Shown here in pieces: positions 35,589 to 43,813 of a DNA stretch of 64,000 nucleotides; the stretch's first letter is position 1, and every line of letters begins with the position of its first letter. A model generated the notes under the pieces. That model saw only the letters and a program-made list of their open reading frames with translations. It was not told the origin of the DNA and ran no database searches. Both the position numbers and the translations under genes were made by a program. The DNA is taken from positions 1 through 64,000 of the forward strand of contig WJYK01000001.1 of assembly GCA_009668225.1 (NCBI GenBank), given 5' to 3'. The DNA comes from Enterobacteriaceae bacterium RIT693. Lineage in GTDB: Bacteria > Pseudomonadota > Gammaproteobacteria > Enterobacterales > Enterobacteriaceae.

Positions 35589-36574
35589 TCCGCAGCAACG
35601 CCTGGCCCGCTATCCTGAAACGTTATCTCAATTTGCTGCTCAAGGTGGCGAAAACGAATAAACATTCGATCGTCCCGAGCGCAATAACGAAGCATATTTT
35701 CAATAATAATGGTGAAAACCTGGCCCAACCGGGCTTCATCCCCGACGTAATAAAATTCATCCTCCGCCTCAACGGAAACGGACATCCCGGCGGCTTCTAA
35801 TTGAGGTTTTAGCCATGAAACGCGCTCTTTTAACGTCTCTGAAAGAGTAAATACGCTGCGCTGGAGCGTTAATTGCCCCGCGCTCGCCAGAGAGAGGAAA
35901 TGCAAATCGTCGGTAAGATGACTGAGGTTTTTTAATTGCGTCATCACCATATTCAGCTGTTTTTCATCGGCAGGAAACACATTGTCTATCATGCCCTGAA
36001 GCCGCCCCATTGCGGCGGTCAACGGTGAACGCAGTTCGTGCGCGGCGGCCACATGCGAAGCCTTAAGCTCCCGTTCGTACAGGGCAAGCTGGCTAATCAT
36101 TTTATTGAAGTTGCTGGAGAAACGAATCACTTCCTCCGGGCATTCATTCACCAGCTTTGCCTGCTGACTGAAGTCGCCCTGAGTCACGTTCTCCGCAACG
36201 TCCGTCAGGCTGCGGAACTGTGCTGCAAGCGGGCGCGTCGCTCGTAAGCAACTGACGATAACAAACGGCGTCGCCATAGAAATAAAGATGAACAGCCACC
36301 CCCAGTTAAGAGAGCTAATGGAAGGCGTGCTGTATTCAATCCCCCACCGGGCATCCACGATGTCGTGAAAACGAACAATATTTAAATCAGGGTTTGCACG
36401 CAGCGTCAGAAACTCCTGGTAGGCCGCCGGGGACATATGATGGACAACCCAGTAATACTGAACCGCGTAGATGCTCCACATCGCCAGCACAATGAAAAAC
36501 AGCACGCTGACGGCGACCACGATGATACGAATCGATATCCACAGCAGGAGCGATTTGCTTTTTTTGTCTTTCAT
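35387..36574 (-). CDS. Two-component sensor histidine kinase
   Basis: A 395-residue inner-membrane kinase: transmembrane segment about residues 10-33, a short periplasmic domain, a second segment about 91-110, a HAMP-like linker, the H box with H179 (AAAHELRSPLTAAMGRLQG), N box (IIIENMLRYCARD), and G boxes DSGPGVA and GGSGLGLSIAREI. It overlaps the response-regulator gene by 4 bp and is cotranscribed with it. Its 3' end overlaps the run-on end of the AraC gene. The pair is divergent from a MipA/OmpV gene, its likely target. The stimulus is not known. Confidence 0.92.
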   Translation of the reverse strand: MKDKKSKSLLLWISIRIIVVAVSVLFFIVLAMWSIYAVQYYWVVHHMSPAAYQEFLTLRANPDLNIVRFHDIVDARWGIEYSTPSISSLNWGWLFIFISMATPFVIVSCLRATRPLAAQFRSLTDVAENVTQGDFSQQAKLVNECPEEVIRFSSNFNKMISQLALYERELKASHVAAAHELRSPLTAAMGRLQGMIDNVFPADEKQLNMVMTQLKNLSHLTDDLHFLSLASAGQLTLQRSVFTLSETLKERVSWLKPQLEAAGMSVSVEAEDEFYYVGDEARLGQVFTIIIENMLRYCARDDRMFIRFRHLEQQIEITFQDSGPGVAADYLPHIFERFTRGERSRARDSGGSGLGLSIAREICEAHEGHIRASLPARGGLLITISLPLPLSEEGA

Positions 36575-37269
36575 GGTTTACAGAACCTGTAGCCGATGCC
36601 ACGAACGTTCAGAATAAGGTTATCAACGCCTGCCGCCTCAAGCTTTTTTCTTAAGTTATAAACGTGAGTGTCCACCACCCGTTCAAGGGCATCGCTTTCC
36701 GGGAGGCACTCCTCAAGCAGATACTGCCGACTTAATGGCCTTGACGAGGCTCCCATTAACGTCTTCAAAATGGAAAACTCAGTGAGCGTTAAGTCCAGAC
36801 GCGTGATATTTTCACCCTCAGCCTGCACCCGAGCCACCATGTTGGTGACATCAACTTCAAGCGGCCCCCAGCGCAGAACATCCTCAATGGCACTTTGATT
36901 CCCCTGACTACGCCTTAACACAGCCTGCACGCGGGCCATCACTTCACCTGGGTTATAGGGCTTAACGACGTAGTCATCAGCCCCGTAACGTAAAGCACCG
37001 ATCTTGTCATAGGGTTCGCCCATCGCGGTTATCATAATCACCGGCGTGTTACCCTTTCGCCGCACGGCCGCAAGAATTTCCGTGCCGTTCATGCCGGGCA
37101 GCATGACGTCCAGCAAAATAAGGTCGGGCTTCCATGTCAGCACCGTATTCATGCCAGCCAGCCCGTCGCCAGCAACCGAAACACTATACCCTTCACGCTT
37201 AAGGTAAGCCTCCAGTACATTTGCTGCATCAGCATCATCTTCAATGACCAGCACCCGTTTATTTTTCAT
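36571..37269 (-). CDS. OmpR-family response regulator
   Basis: A 232-residue regulator with receiver domain (VLVIEDDADA; phosphorylation site D54 in LILLDVMLPGMNG; KPYNPGE) and a C-terminal winged helix with DLTLTEFSILKTLM, ERVVDTHVYNLRKKLE and VRGIGYRF. It is first in the operon with the histidine kinase and divergent, with a 125-bp gap, from the MipA/OmpV gene. Confidence 0.95.
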   Translation of the reverse strand: MKNKRVLVIEDDADAANVLEAYLKREGYSVSVAGDGLAGMNTVLTWKPDLILLDVMLPGMNGTEILAAVRRKGNTPVIMITAMGEPYDKIGALRYGADDYVVKPYNPGEVMARVQAVLRRSQGNQSAIEDVLRWGPLEVDVTNMVARVQAEGENITRLDLTLTEFSILKTLMGASSRPLSRQYLLEECLPESDALERVVDTHVYNLRKKLEAAGVDNLILNVRGIGYRFCKP

Positions 37270-37394
37270 TTAGTGTTACCTTGACAGTTTCTTCACAAAT
37301 CCCTGGCAGTTCATTGATAAGCCCTCAGCATAATCCTTTTACTTGCTGAGTTAAGCATGCACGAAAATATAAACACATGACAATGAGAATCATA

Positions 37395-38183
37395 ATGTTA
37401 ACGAAGAAAAGCACCACATACATAATCGCACCACTGCTAATTTCCGGCATTTCATCTGCGTATGCAAGTGAATTTAATCCTGATGAAACTGCTATTACCT
37501 TTGGTCCTGGTGCAATATCTTCGCCACGCTACAGCGGTGCTAACGAGCAGAGCACCGGCATCATTCCACTTATTCACATCCAGAAAAGAAATATCTTTCT
37601 TGATTCCATTAATGGTCTTGGTATTCATCTTCAAAGTGATAATGGTTTATATTTCGAGCCAACATTGGGTTATGACTCTGGCCGTACGGATAAAAACTCA
37701 GGGTGGCGTAAAGGCTCAGATAAACTTAAAGGCATGGGCGATATTTCCTCCACGGTTAATTCGGGTATTGCCATCGGCTGGGCAGTTGCTCGCTGGCTAG
37801 TCTTTGAAGGAAAAACAACGTTGCCGCTAAACGAGGGTCAGGGGGTTTCTTATTCCACCTCGATAGATTATATCCCCATTATGAATGAAGATAATTCTAT
37901 TACGCTTCAGGCAAGCGCATTGTTTGGCGATGCACGCTACATGAATACCTGGTATGGGGTGAGCAATCAGCAACACGTCCGCTCCGGCTTCGCGCGCTAC
38001 AGCAGCGCCGGCGGATTTTACGGTACAGATACCAGCCTGACGCTGACCCACCAGTTCAGCGAACATTGGGGTGCAGGGTTCAGTCTGAGTTATGCCTGGC
38101 TGAACAAGAATGTCGCCAATAGCCCTATAGTGATGCGACGAGATGGCACGACAGGCACGCTCGCCGTCAATTATACCTTCTAA
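37395..38183 (+). CDS. MipA/OmpV-family outer-membrane protein
   Basis: A 262-residue exported beta-barrel protein: signal peptide (about residues 1-23, ending SSAYA), MipA/OmpV domain with FGPGAISSPRYSGANE, alternating aromatic strands, and a terminal phenylalanine (AVNYTF) typical of outer-membrane proteins. The frame opens at 37377; the ATG at 37395 gives the better signal sequence. MipA-type proteins scaffold murein synthesis or act as general channels, and some lie next to two-component systems that induce them under antibiotic or peptide stress. That regulation is inferred here from the divergent layout. Confidence 0.88.
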   Translation: MLTKKSTTYIIAPLLISGISSAYASEFNPDETAITFGPGAISSPRYSGANEQSTGIIPLIHIQKRNIFLDSINGLGIHLQSDNGLYFEPTLGYDSGRTDKNSGWRKGSDKLKGMGDISSTVNSGIAIGWAVARWLVFEGKTTLPLNEGQGVSYSTSIDYIPIMNEDNSITLQASALFGDARYMNTWYGVSNQQHVRSGFARYSSAGGFYGTDTSLTLTHQFSEHWGAGFSLSYAWLNKNVANSPIVMRRDGTTGTLAVNYTF

Positions 38184-38238
38184 TCTCTGAGGCTAATCGT
38201 CAATCAAGCCCCATTAAAATAATAGATAAAATACATTT

Positions 38239-38505
38239 ATGAAGATCGCAATTATGATGATTTTCATTTTTTCGACGCTGTTGCCATCGCGGAGTGCCCA
38301 TGATTTTAAAACATGTTTTTATGCCAAAGGTGAATTTAACACCTGCAATAGTGTATGTGTTAAAAATATCAACAAGCAGTGTAATAAAAAATTTCCCTCT
38401 GCGAAAGAAAGACACCCGCATTGCCACCCATGGAGGATGATCGGTATCTACCATTATATAACCGCGCGACATCTTCGATGTTTAATAAAATCACTCAGTA
38501 GATAA
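38239..38505 (+). CDS. Possible small secreted Cys/His-rich protein
   Basis: An 88-codon frame beginning with a plausible signal peptide (MKIAIMMIFIFSTLLPSRSA) and followed by several Cys and His residues (HDFKTCFYAKGEFNTCNSVC). There is no good ribosome site, the region is AT-rich, and a frame of similar size runs on the other strand. It may be a real small gene or chance. No family recognised. Confidence 0.3.
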   Translation: MKIAIMMIFIFSTLLPSRSAHDFKTCFYAKGEFNTCNSVCVKNINKQCNKKFPSAKERHPHCHPWRMIGIYHYITARHLRCLIKSLSR

Positions 38506-38548
38506 TCACCATATAAAATAATACCCACTAACACTGGAGGATAGGCGA

Positions 38549-38887
38549 ATGAACCTTCCCGCAAAAGTAATTGAAACCATCACCTGGTGGATTGACAGTA
38601 ATATTCATCGTCGATTGCGCATTGAAGATATTGCTCGCTATTCGGGCTACTCCAAATGGCATTTTCAGCGAATATTTTTATACTATAAAGGAGAAAGCAT
38701 AGGCCGTTATATCAGAGGAAGAAAACTCTATCTTGCGGCGCAAGATCTAAAAAATACCAAAGAGCGGATCGTGGATATTTCAGTAAAATATGGCTTCGAT
38801 TCACAGCAGAGCTTTAACCGGCTTTTTACCCGTAATTTCAAGATGTCTCCCGGTAACTACAGGAAAAAACAGGGGACACGTGGCTAA
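38549..38887 (+). CDS. Small AraC-family regulator of the MarA/SoxS/RamA type
   Basis: A 112-residue protein consisting only of the two helix-turn-helix motifs: IEDIARYSGYSKWHFQRIF and VDISVKYGFDSQQSFNRLFTRNF. Size and motifs match MarA, SoxS and RamA, which activate efflux, porin-silencing and stress genes by binding as monomers. GGAGG precedes the ATG. It has no sensing domain, so its level is expected to be set by its own transcription, but no TetR or MarR partner is adjacent. Base composition is lower in GC than the flanking core genes. Confidence 0.88.
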   Translation: MNLPAKVIETITWWIDSNIHRRLRIEDIARYSGYSKWHFQRIFLYYKGESIGRYIRGRKLYLAAQDLKNTKERIVDISVKYGFDSQQSFNRLFTRNFKMSPGNYRKKQGTRG

Positions 38888-39118
38888 TCCCTTGAATGGC
38901 CCGCTCTCCACGCACGGTGACTATCCCCCTGCCCCAAATTTGCACAGACCCAATCCAAACATCAGGACTCCAGTATACGCGCCTGCCATTTCGGGCTGGC
39001 AAGGTGCTTACCCTGGCAGGCGCGGTGCACCCGTAAACGGCGGTAAAACCAACTGTCGCTACCTTCATCGCTCCCATCTTCCGAATAAAAAGCTTTTATG
39101 AACCCACTCACAAACATG

Positions 39119-39141
39119 ATAACATTATATTGTTATAACAA
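39119..39141 (+). promoter_or_regulatory. Candidate operator of the GntR regulator before the PTS-sulfatase operon
   Basis: Overlapping inverted repeats ATAACA-N6-TGTTAT (39119-39136) and the perfect 12-bp palindrome TTGTTATAACAA (39130-39141) lie 33 bp before the PTS start codon. A GntR/UTRA gene is in the same operon, so this is its probable binding site. Confidence 0.5.
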
Positions 39142-39173
39142 ATGGAGGCATCACTAACGAAAAGGAACGCTGA

Positions 39174-40589
39174 ATGAATTACAGTCAGGTGGGTAACGAT
39201 ATTATTAAGCACTGCGGTGGCTTAACGAATTTCGTCCATGTCACAAACTGTATGACTCGGGTACGCATGACAATAGCCGATCAAACACAGGTTGATATGC
39301 AGGCGCTTAAAAGCATTGAGGGAGTTTTAGGTCTCGTTGAGGACGAAACACTGCAGGTGATTGTTGGGCCGGGAAAATCAACAAAAGTCGCCACAATAAT
39401 CAACGATCGACTCAAAAGCCTGACTGCAGCAGATACCCCGCTCAGTGACGTTGAGCAAAAGGCCAGCCTTGCACGCGAGAAGGCAAAAAAGCAGACCCGA
39501 ATAAAAGTCATCCTGAAGCACATTGCTAATATCTTCGTGCCCATTCTACCCGCCCTTATCGCCGCCGGGATCCTGATGGGTATTAACAATGTGGTAGTCA
39601 ACTCTGCGGCCGCCTCGGCGATAGCAAACCATATCACCGCCATTGGCGATCTTTCCCCCACTCAGGTTGTGCTTGAGCATCGCCACTTACTGGGATTGAG
39701 CCACTTCCTGGATATTTTGACAAAATCTCTGTTCGGCTTCCTGGCTATTTACGCAGGCGTGACCGCAGCGCGCGAATTTGACGGCAATATCATTATGGGC
39801 GGCCTGCTTGGTGCGATTACCATTGCCCCTCAGCTTTCAGAGCTGGGGTTAGCGCCAGGCCAGGGCGGGCTGATTGGCGTAATCTTCAGCGTCTGGCTGA
39901 TGTGCCTGGTGGAAAAAAAAGTGCGTAAAATCGTGCCGGATATTCTCGACGTGGTCGTCACTCCCACTATCGTATTGCTGGTCATGACCGCCATGCTGCT
40001 TTTTATCATTATGCCTGCGGCTGGTGTGGTGTCAGACGGTATATTGCACGGTCTGAATGGCCTGCTCACCAAAGGCGGTATTGCTGCCGGATTCGTTCTG
40101 TCGGCACTGTTCCCGTTTCTTATCTCGCTGGGCTTACACCACGGTCTGTTCCCTATTCATATCGAAATGATTAACGCCACCGGGCATGCCCCACTTTTCG
40201 CTATACAGATCATGTCAAATGCCGGAATGGTTGGCGCCGCCACGGCGGTCCTGATGCTCACGCGCGATCCGGTAATGAAAAAAATCGCCAAAGGCGCAAT
40301 CCCAACGTCCATTCTTGCGGTCGGCGAACCGACTATCTTTGGCGTCAATATCCCGGCGGGTTTTGCGTTTATCACCGGCTCCATCGGGGCAGGTTTTGGC
40401 GGCGTGATGGTTGTACTGCTTGGCGTGTCGACTAACGGCATAGGTGCCGCCGGCTTGTCGGCTCTGCCGCTGATAGCCGACGGCAAATACCTGCAATACA
40501 TCCTGGCGTGGCTGACGGGCTGCTCGGCAGCCTTTGTGCTGACCTATCTGGTGGGCAAAGTCCGCGGTTACGATAAAGAAACGGTATAA
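39174..40589 (+). CDS. PTS permease EIIBC (glucose/sucrose superfamily)
   Basis: A 471-residue phosphotransferase permease. The N-terminal EIIB domain has the phosphorylated cysteine C26 in HVTNCMTRVRM, and the EIIC domain is polytopic, with FVPILPALIAAGILMG near residue 120 and the substrate-site segment SILAVGEPTIFGVN. There is no EIIA domain, so phosphate would come from a shared EIIA such as Crr. It is most like the sucrose/trehalose/MurNAc branch. The operon partner is a sulfatase, suggesting import and phosphorylation of a sulfated sugar. AAGGA ribosome site. Confidence 0.88.
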   Translation: MNYSQVGNDIIKHCGGLTNFVHVTNCMTRVRMTIADQTQVDMQALKSIEGVLGLVEDETLQVIVGPGKSTKVATIINDRLKSLTAADTPLSDVEQKASLAREKAKKQTRIKVILKHIANIFVPILPALIAAGILMGINNVVVNSAAASAIANHITAIGDLSPTQVVLEHRHLLGLSHFLDILTKSLFGFLAIYAGVTAAREFDGNIIMGGLLGAITIAPQLSELGLAPGQGGLIGVIFSVWLMCLVEKKVRKIVPDILDVVVTPTIVLLVMTAMLLFIIMPAAGVVSDGILHGLNGLLTKGGIAAGFVLSALFPFLISLGLHHGLFPIHIEMINATGHAPLFAIQIMSNAGMVGAATAVLMLTRDPVMKKIAKGAIPTSILAVGEPTIFGVNIPAGFAFITGSIGAGFGGVMVVLLGVSTNGIGAAGLSALPLIADGKYLQYILAWLTGCSAAFVLTYLVGKVRGYDKETV

Positions 40590-40608
40590 AAGAGGTAATA
40601 GAACAAAA

Positions 40609-42354
40609 ATGAAAGCGATTATGTTGATGTTTGATTCGCTGAATAAACGCTTGTTGTCGGCTTACGGCAGCGATAGCGCAATCACGCCCAATTTTCAGCG
40701 ATTAAAAGAAAAAACAGCATGCTTCAATAATTTCTATGTAGGCAGTATGCCGTGCATGCCCGCCCGGCGCGAGCTGCACACCGGACGCTATAACTTCCTG
40801 CACCGAGGCTGGTCACCGCTCGAGCCCTTTGATGATTCAATGCCGGAACTGCTGAAAAAGAACGGCATTCATACCCATTTAGTCACTGACCATAAACATT
40901 ACTGGCGCGACGGCGGTGCAACCTATCACTCGCGGTATAGCACCTATGAATTTGTCAGAGGGCAGGAAGGTGATGCCTGGAAAGGCGTGGTGGATAAGCC
41001 TGAATATCGTTACGAATCTGGCGAGCCGGAAGAGATTAAGCAGCGGCGCGTGGCCAGCCACGTGCAGCATCAAATCAACGTGCAGTTTATGCAGAATGAA
41101 GAAGAGCATCATCTGGCGCGAACCATTAATAAAGGCCTTGAGTTTATTGATACCAACCACGCCAGTGACAATTGGTTTTTACAGCTGGAGTGCTTCGACC
41201 CACACGAACCGTTCTTTGTGCCGGAAAAATACCTGAAGATGTACGGCATTGACGACCCCAGCCAGTTTGACGGTTGGCCCCCCTACTATTTTGTGACCGA
41301 GAGTGAGGAGCGTAAAAGTACCATCCAGAAGTACTACAAAGCGCTACTGACGATGGTGGATGCTTACGTCGGACGCGTACTCGACTATATGGATCGGTAT
41401 GATTTGTGGAAGGATACAGTCCTTATCGTCAACACCGATCACGGCTTCCTGCTGGGCGAGCATGAATGGTGGGGGAAAAACATCATGCCGCTGTATAACG
41501 AAGTGGCGAATATCCCCTTCTTTATGTGGCATCCAGAATACCCCTGCGCCGGAGAGGAGCGGCAAGCACTGGCGCAAACTATCGATGTTCCGGCAACGCT
41601 GCTGGACTGCTTTGGGCTGAAAAAACCGGCGGACATGTTGGGTGTATCACTGCTTCCGGCATTACGTGATGACACTCCGATACGTGACTACGCGCTCTTT
41701 GGTTACCATGGTTGCCACGTCAACATTACCGACGGGCGCTACGTCTATATGCGCTCGCCCGTCGTTCAGGGAATTGATGGGTTGTATGAGTACACGTTAA
41801 TGCCAACCCGTATAAACCGCCGCTGCACGCCTGCTGAACTGCAAAATATCTCACTCTATTCCGGTTTTAAGTTTACCAAAGGCTGCCCGGTGATGAAGAT
41901 GCCAGCAGAATCAGTGATGACTCGCGATGCCGATCGTTTTGGCCACCGCCTGTACGATCTGGTCGCAGATCCTTCACAGCGGAACCAAAGTCCGGACAGA
42001 GAAGCGGCGCAGCATCTGCTTAACAGCATGCGGGTTATCATGGAAAAGAACGATGCTCCCCCCGAGCTTTATGCCCGTTATGGCCTTAACGATCCACGAA
42101 GCGAGCTATTAGGGTGGGATCCGCATCTCCTCCCTGAGCTGGCGCAGTTTGAGCCAACCGTCCGCTATGGGCTTTACGCGCTATTGCAGCATCTCGAAGG
42201 CAGCGACCAACAGAATCTGGTTGAACGCCTGCTGGCATGCAGCCATCCGGACTGGAACCAGGAAAATTTGTGGTGCTTCGTACAGAACCATGTTCCTGAA
42301 GAGCAGCATCAAAGCGTGTACTATAAGATGGCACTAGAAATGCGTCTTGACTGA
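40609..42354 (+). CDS. Cytoplasmic type I sulfatase
   Basis: A 581-residue sulfatase of the alkaline-phosphatase superfamily. The formylglycine motif C-x-P-x-R is present as C49-M-P-A-R (GSMPCMPARRELHTGR), so a maturase must oxidise C49. Metal-binding parts include MLMFDSLN at the N-terminus and VNTDHGFLLGEH around residue 275. There is no signal peptide: the start MKAIMLMFDS is directly the first beta strand, so it acts in the cytosol. It lies 19 bp after the PTS gene, and would remove sulfate from the imported sugar phosphate. Confidence 0.9.
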   Translation: MKAIMLMFDSLNKRLLSAYGSDSAITPNFQRLKEKTACFNNFYVGSMPCMPARRELHTGRYNFLHRGWSPLEPFDDSMPELLKKNGIHTHLVTDHKHYWRDGGATYHSRYSTYEFVRGQEGDAWKGVVDKPEYRYESGEPEEIKQRRVASHVQHQINVQFMQNEEEHHLARTINKGLEFIDTNHASDNWFLQLECFDPHEPFFVPEKYLKMYGIDDPSQFDGWPPYYFVTESEERKSTIQKYYKALLTMVDAYVGRVLDYMDRYDLWKDTVLIVNTDHGFLLGEHEWWGKNIMPLYNEVANIPFFMWHPEYPCAGEERQALAQTIDVPATLLDCFGLKKPADMLGVSLLPALRDDTPIRDYALFGYHGCHVNITDGRYVYMRSPVVQGIDGLYEYTLMPTRINRRCTPAELQNISLYSGFKFTKGCPVMKMPAESVMTRDADRFGHRLYDLVADPSQRNQSPDREAAQHLLNSMRVIMEKNDAPPELYARYGLNDPRSELLGWDPHLLPELAQFEPTVRYGLYALLQHLEGSDQQNLVERLLACSHPDWNQENLWCFVQNHVPEEQHQSVYYKMALEMRLD

Positions 42355-42360
42355 GTGGTA

Positions 42361-42384
42361 TTCCGGCGGTGCGCGCCGCCGGAA
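42361..42384 (+). other. Strong intercistronic hairpin between sulfatase and gntR
   Basis: A perfect 9-bp stem TTCCGGCGG / CCGCCGGAA with a six-base loop lies between the sulfatase stop and the regulator start, with no T-run. It could stabilise the upstream message or reduce expression of the downstream genes. Confidence 0.6.
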
Positions 42385-42401
42385 AACAGGAGTAGAAGTG
42401 A

Positions 42402-43127
42402 ATGAAAGAAGAACTGGATTATTCCCGTGGTGCTAAACCGCTATATGCGCAGCTGTATGACATTCTGCTGTCCCGCCTGAAAGCTGGCGAATACAAAAAA
42501 AATGACGTGTTGCCTACCGAAGCTAAGTTTGAAGAGCTTTTTGGCGTAAGCCGCATTACCGCCCGGCGAGCGCTGGCTGAACTGGCGGCTAAAGGTCTGG
42601 TAAAGCGACAGCCCGGTATTGGTACGATGGTCATCAGTACCTCTGAGAAACAGGAAACGAAAACACGCATCCGCCTGATAGATGGCCGGCAACAACAGCC
42701 GATCCTGCGTAACAATTTAACGCTGGAGCTACTGTTACCGCCTGAAGACGTTGCGCTGGCTTTCGGGCTTGATAACACGACGAAGATTCAACGGCTTATT
42801 CGCACAATTACTCGCGAAGGCGAGCCGCCCGCGCAGGTAAACTTCATTTGGCTGACGCCGCGGCTTGGGCACCTCACGCTGGATGAATTAGACGGCAGCC
42901 TGTACGAGACATTTGAGCTGCATAATGAAAACATCGATACCTATCAGGATATTATTACCGCTGAACTGGTAACAGAGTCAGACTGCCGGCTCCTGCAAAC
43001 TTCACCAGGTGAACCTGTACTGGTAAAAACGCGTAAAGGGTATAACGATCGTGGCGAATTGGTCGAATTCGGGGTATCGAAACACATCGCCAGCTGTTAT
43101 CAGTACATTGTCGAGAATAGCCGATGA
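42402..43127 (+). CDS. GntR-family regulator with UTRA domain
   Basis: A 241-residue regulator: winged helix-turn-helix at residues about 10-75 (PLYAQLYDILLSRLKAGEY; LPTEAKFEELFGVSRITARRAL; VKRQPGIGTMV) and a C-terminal UTRA ligand domain (VLVKTRKGYNDRGELVEFGVSKH). UTRA regulators usually bind phosphorylated sugars. It is inside the PTS-sulfatase operon and probably represses it at the palindromes near 39119-39141. Its stop overlaps the next start by 4 bp. Confidence 0.93.
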   Translation: MKEELDYSRGAKPLYAQLYDILLSRLKAGEYKKNDVLPTEAKFEELFGVSRITARRALAELAAKGLVKRQPGIGTMVISTSEKQETKTRIRLIDGRQQQPILRNNLTLELLLPPEDVALAFGLDNTTKIQRLIRTITREGEPPAQVNFIWLTPRLGHLTLDELDGSLYETFELHNENIDTYQDIITAELVTESDCRLLQTSPGEPVLVKTRKGYNDRGELVEFGVSKHIASCYQYIVENSR

Positions 43128-43468
43128 GCTGGAGAACGCAGGGAAAATCCCCGGATTATCGCTTCTCTTTAGCAAATGAACGCACGTTTCTTGCCTGGAT
43201 CCGAACGGCACTCGCATTTATGGCTGCGGCCATTGGGATCGATCAGCTGGCACCAGAGATGGCACCTTCGGCGTTGCGTGAGCTGCTGGTTGCTGGACTC
43301 GGCCTCACTGCGGCGGTATTAGCCTGGTACGCGTGGCAACGATGGGCGCGTAATGAACGCGCAATGCGAAACGACGCGGCACTAACCTATCCACGTCTAC
43401 TGCTGTGGCTAAGTTATGGCCTTGTCGCGGCATTTTTAATCACGCTGACAATACTTATCCTGTTATGA
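43124..43468 (+). CDS. DUF202 membrane protein, YidH-like
   Basis: A 114-residue membrane protein with three predicted helices and the DUF202 N-terminal motif (FSLANERTFLAWIRTALAFMA). E. coli yidH has the same position beside yidG and a sulfatase/maturase cluster. The function is unknown; constant association with sulfatase genes suggests a membrane step such as sulfate export, but this is a guess. Confidence 0.85.
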   Translation: MSWRTQGKSPDYRFSLANERTFLAWIRTALAFMAAAIGIDQLAPEMAPSALRELLVAGLGLTAAVLAWYAWQRWARNERAMRNDAALTYPRLLLWLSYGLVAAFLITLTILILL

Positions 43469-43812
43469 GCGAAGATTTACGCCCCCGGGATCCTGGCCTG
43501 CAGCCTGAACGCACCGCGCTTTCCTGGCACAGAACGGCATTCACCGTCCTGGTATTCTCTCTGGCCGCGGTGCGCGTCGCTGTCTCGCGTAGCGATGTCG
43601 TTTCCCTTGTGCTAAGCAGCATCGGTACGATGCTGGCGCTGGTGCTGGTGGGACTTTCCTGGCATCGGCAGAAAACAATGCTCACCAATAGCGAACTCAT
43701 GACCCCGACCTCAATACTCGCTAAGCGTCTGATTAGCTTCGTGTTGTGCATTTTGTCTCTTTCACTTGCGCTTCCGGCGCTGCTCAACCTGATAAGCAAT
43801 GGAGATGTCTGA
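43465..43812 (+). CDS. DUF202 membrane protein, YidG-like
   Basis: A 115-residue membrane protein starting MSEDLRPRDPGLQPERTALSWHRTAF, with the DUF202 motif and three predicted helices. The start is set by the ATGA overlap with the yidH-like stop; the frame itself opens further upstream. With the previous gene it forms the tandem DUF202 pair found next to sulfatases in E. coli (yidG-yidH-yidJ). Role unknown. Confidence 0.85.
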   Translation: MSEDLRPRDPGLQPERTALSWHRTAFTVLVFSLAAVRVAVSRSDVVSLVLSSIGTMLALVLVGLSWHRQKTMLTNSELMTPTSILAKRLISFVLCILSLSLALPALLNLISNGDV

Positions 43813-43813
43813 C

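Noticed and set aside
38200-38472. A 90-codon minus-strand frame opposite the small secreted-protein candidate
   Set aside because: No ribosome site or domain; it lies in an AT-rich gap where such frames arise by chance.
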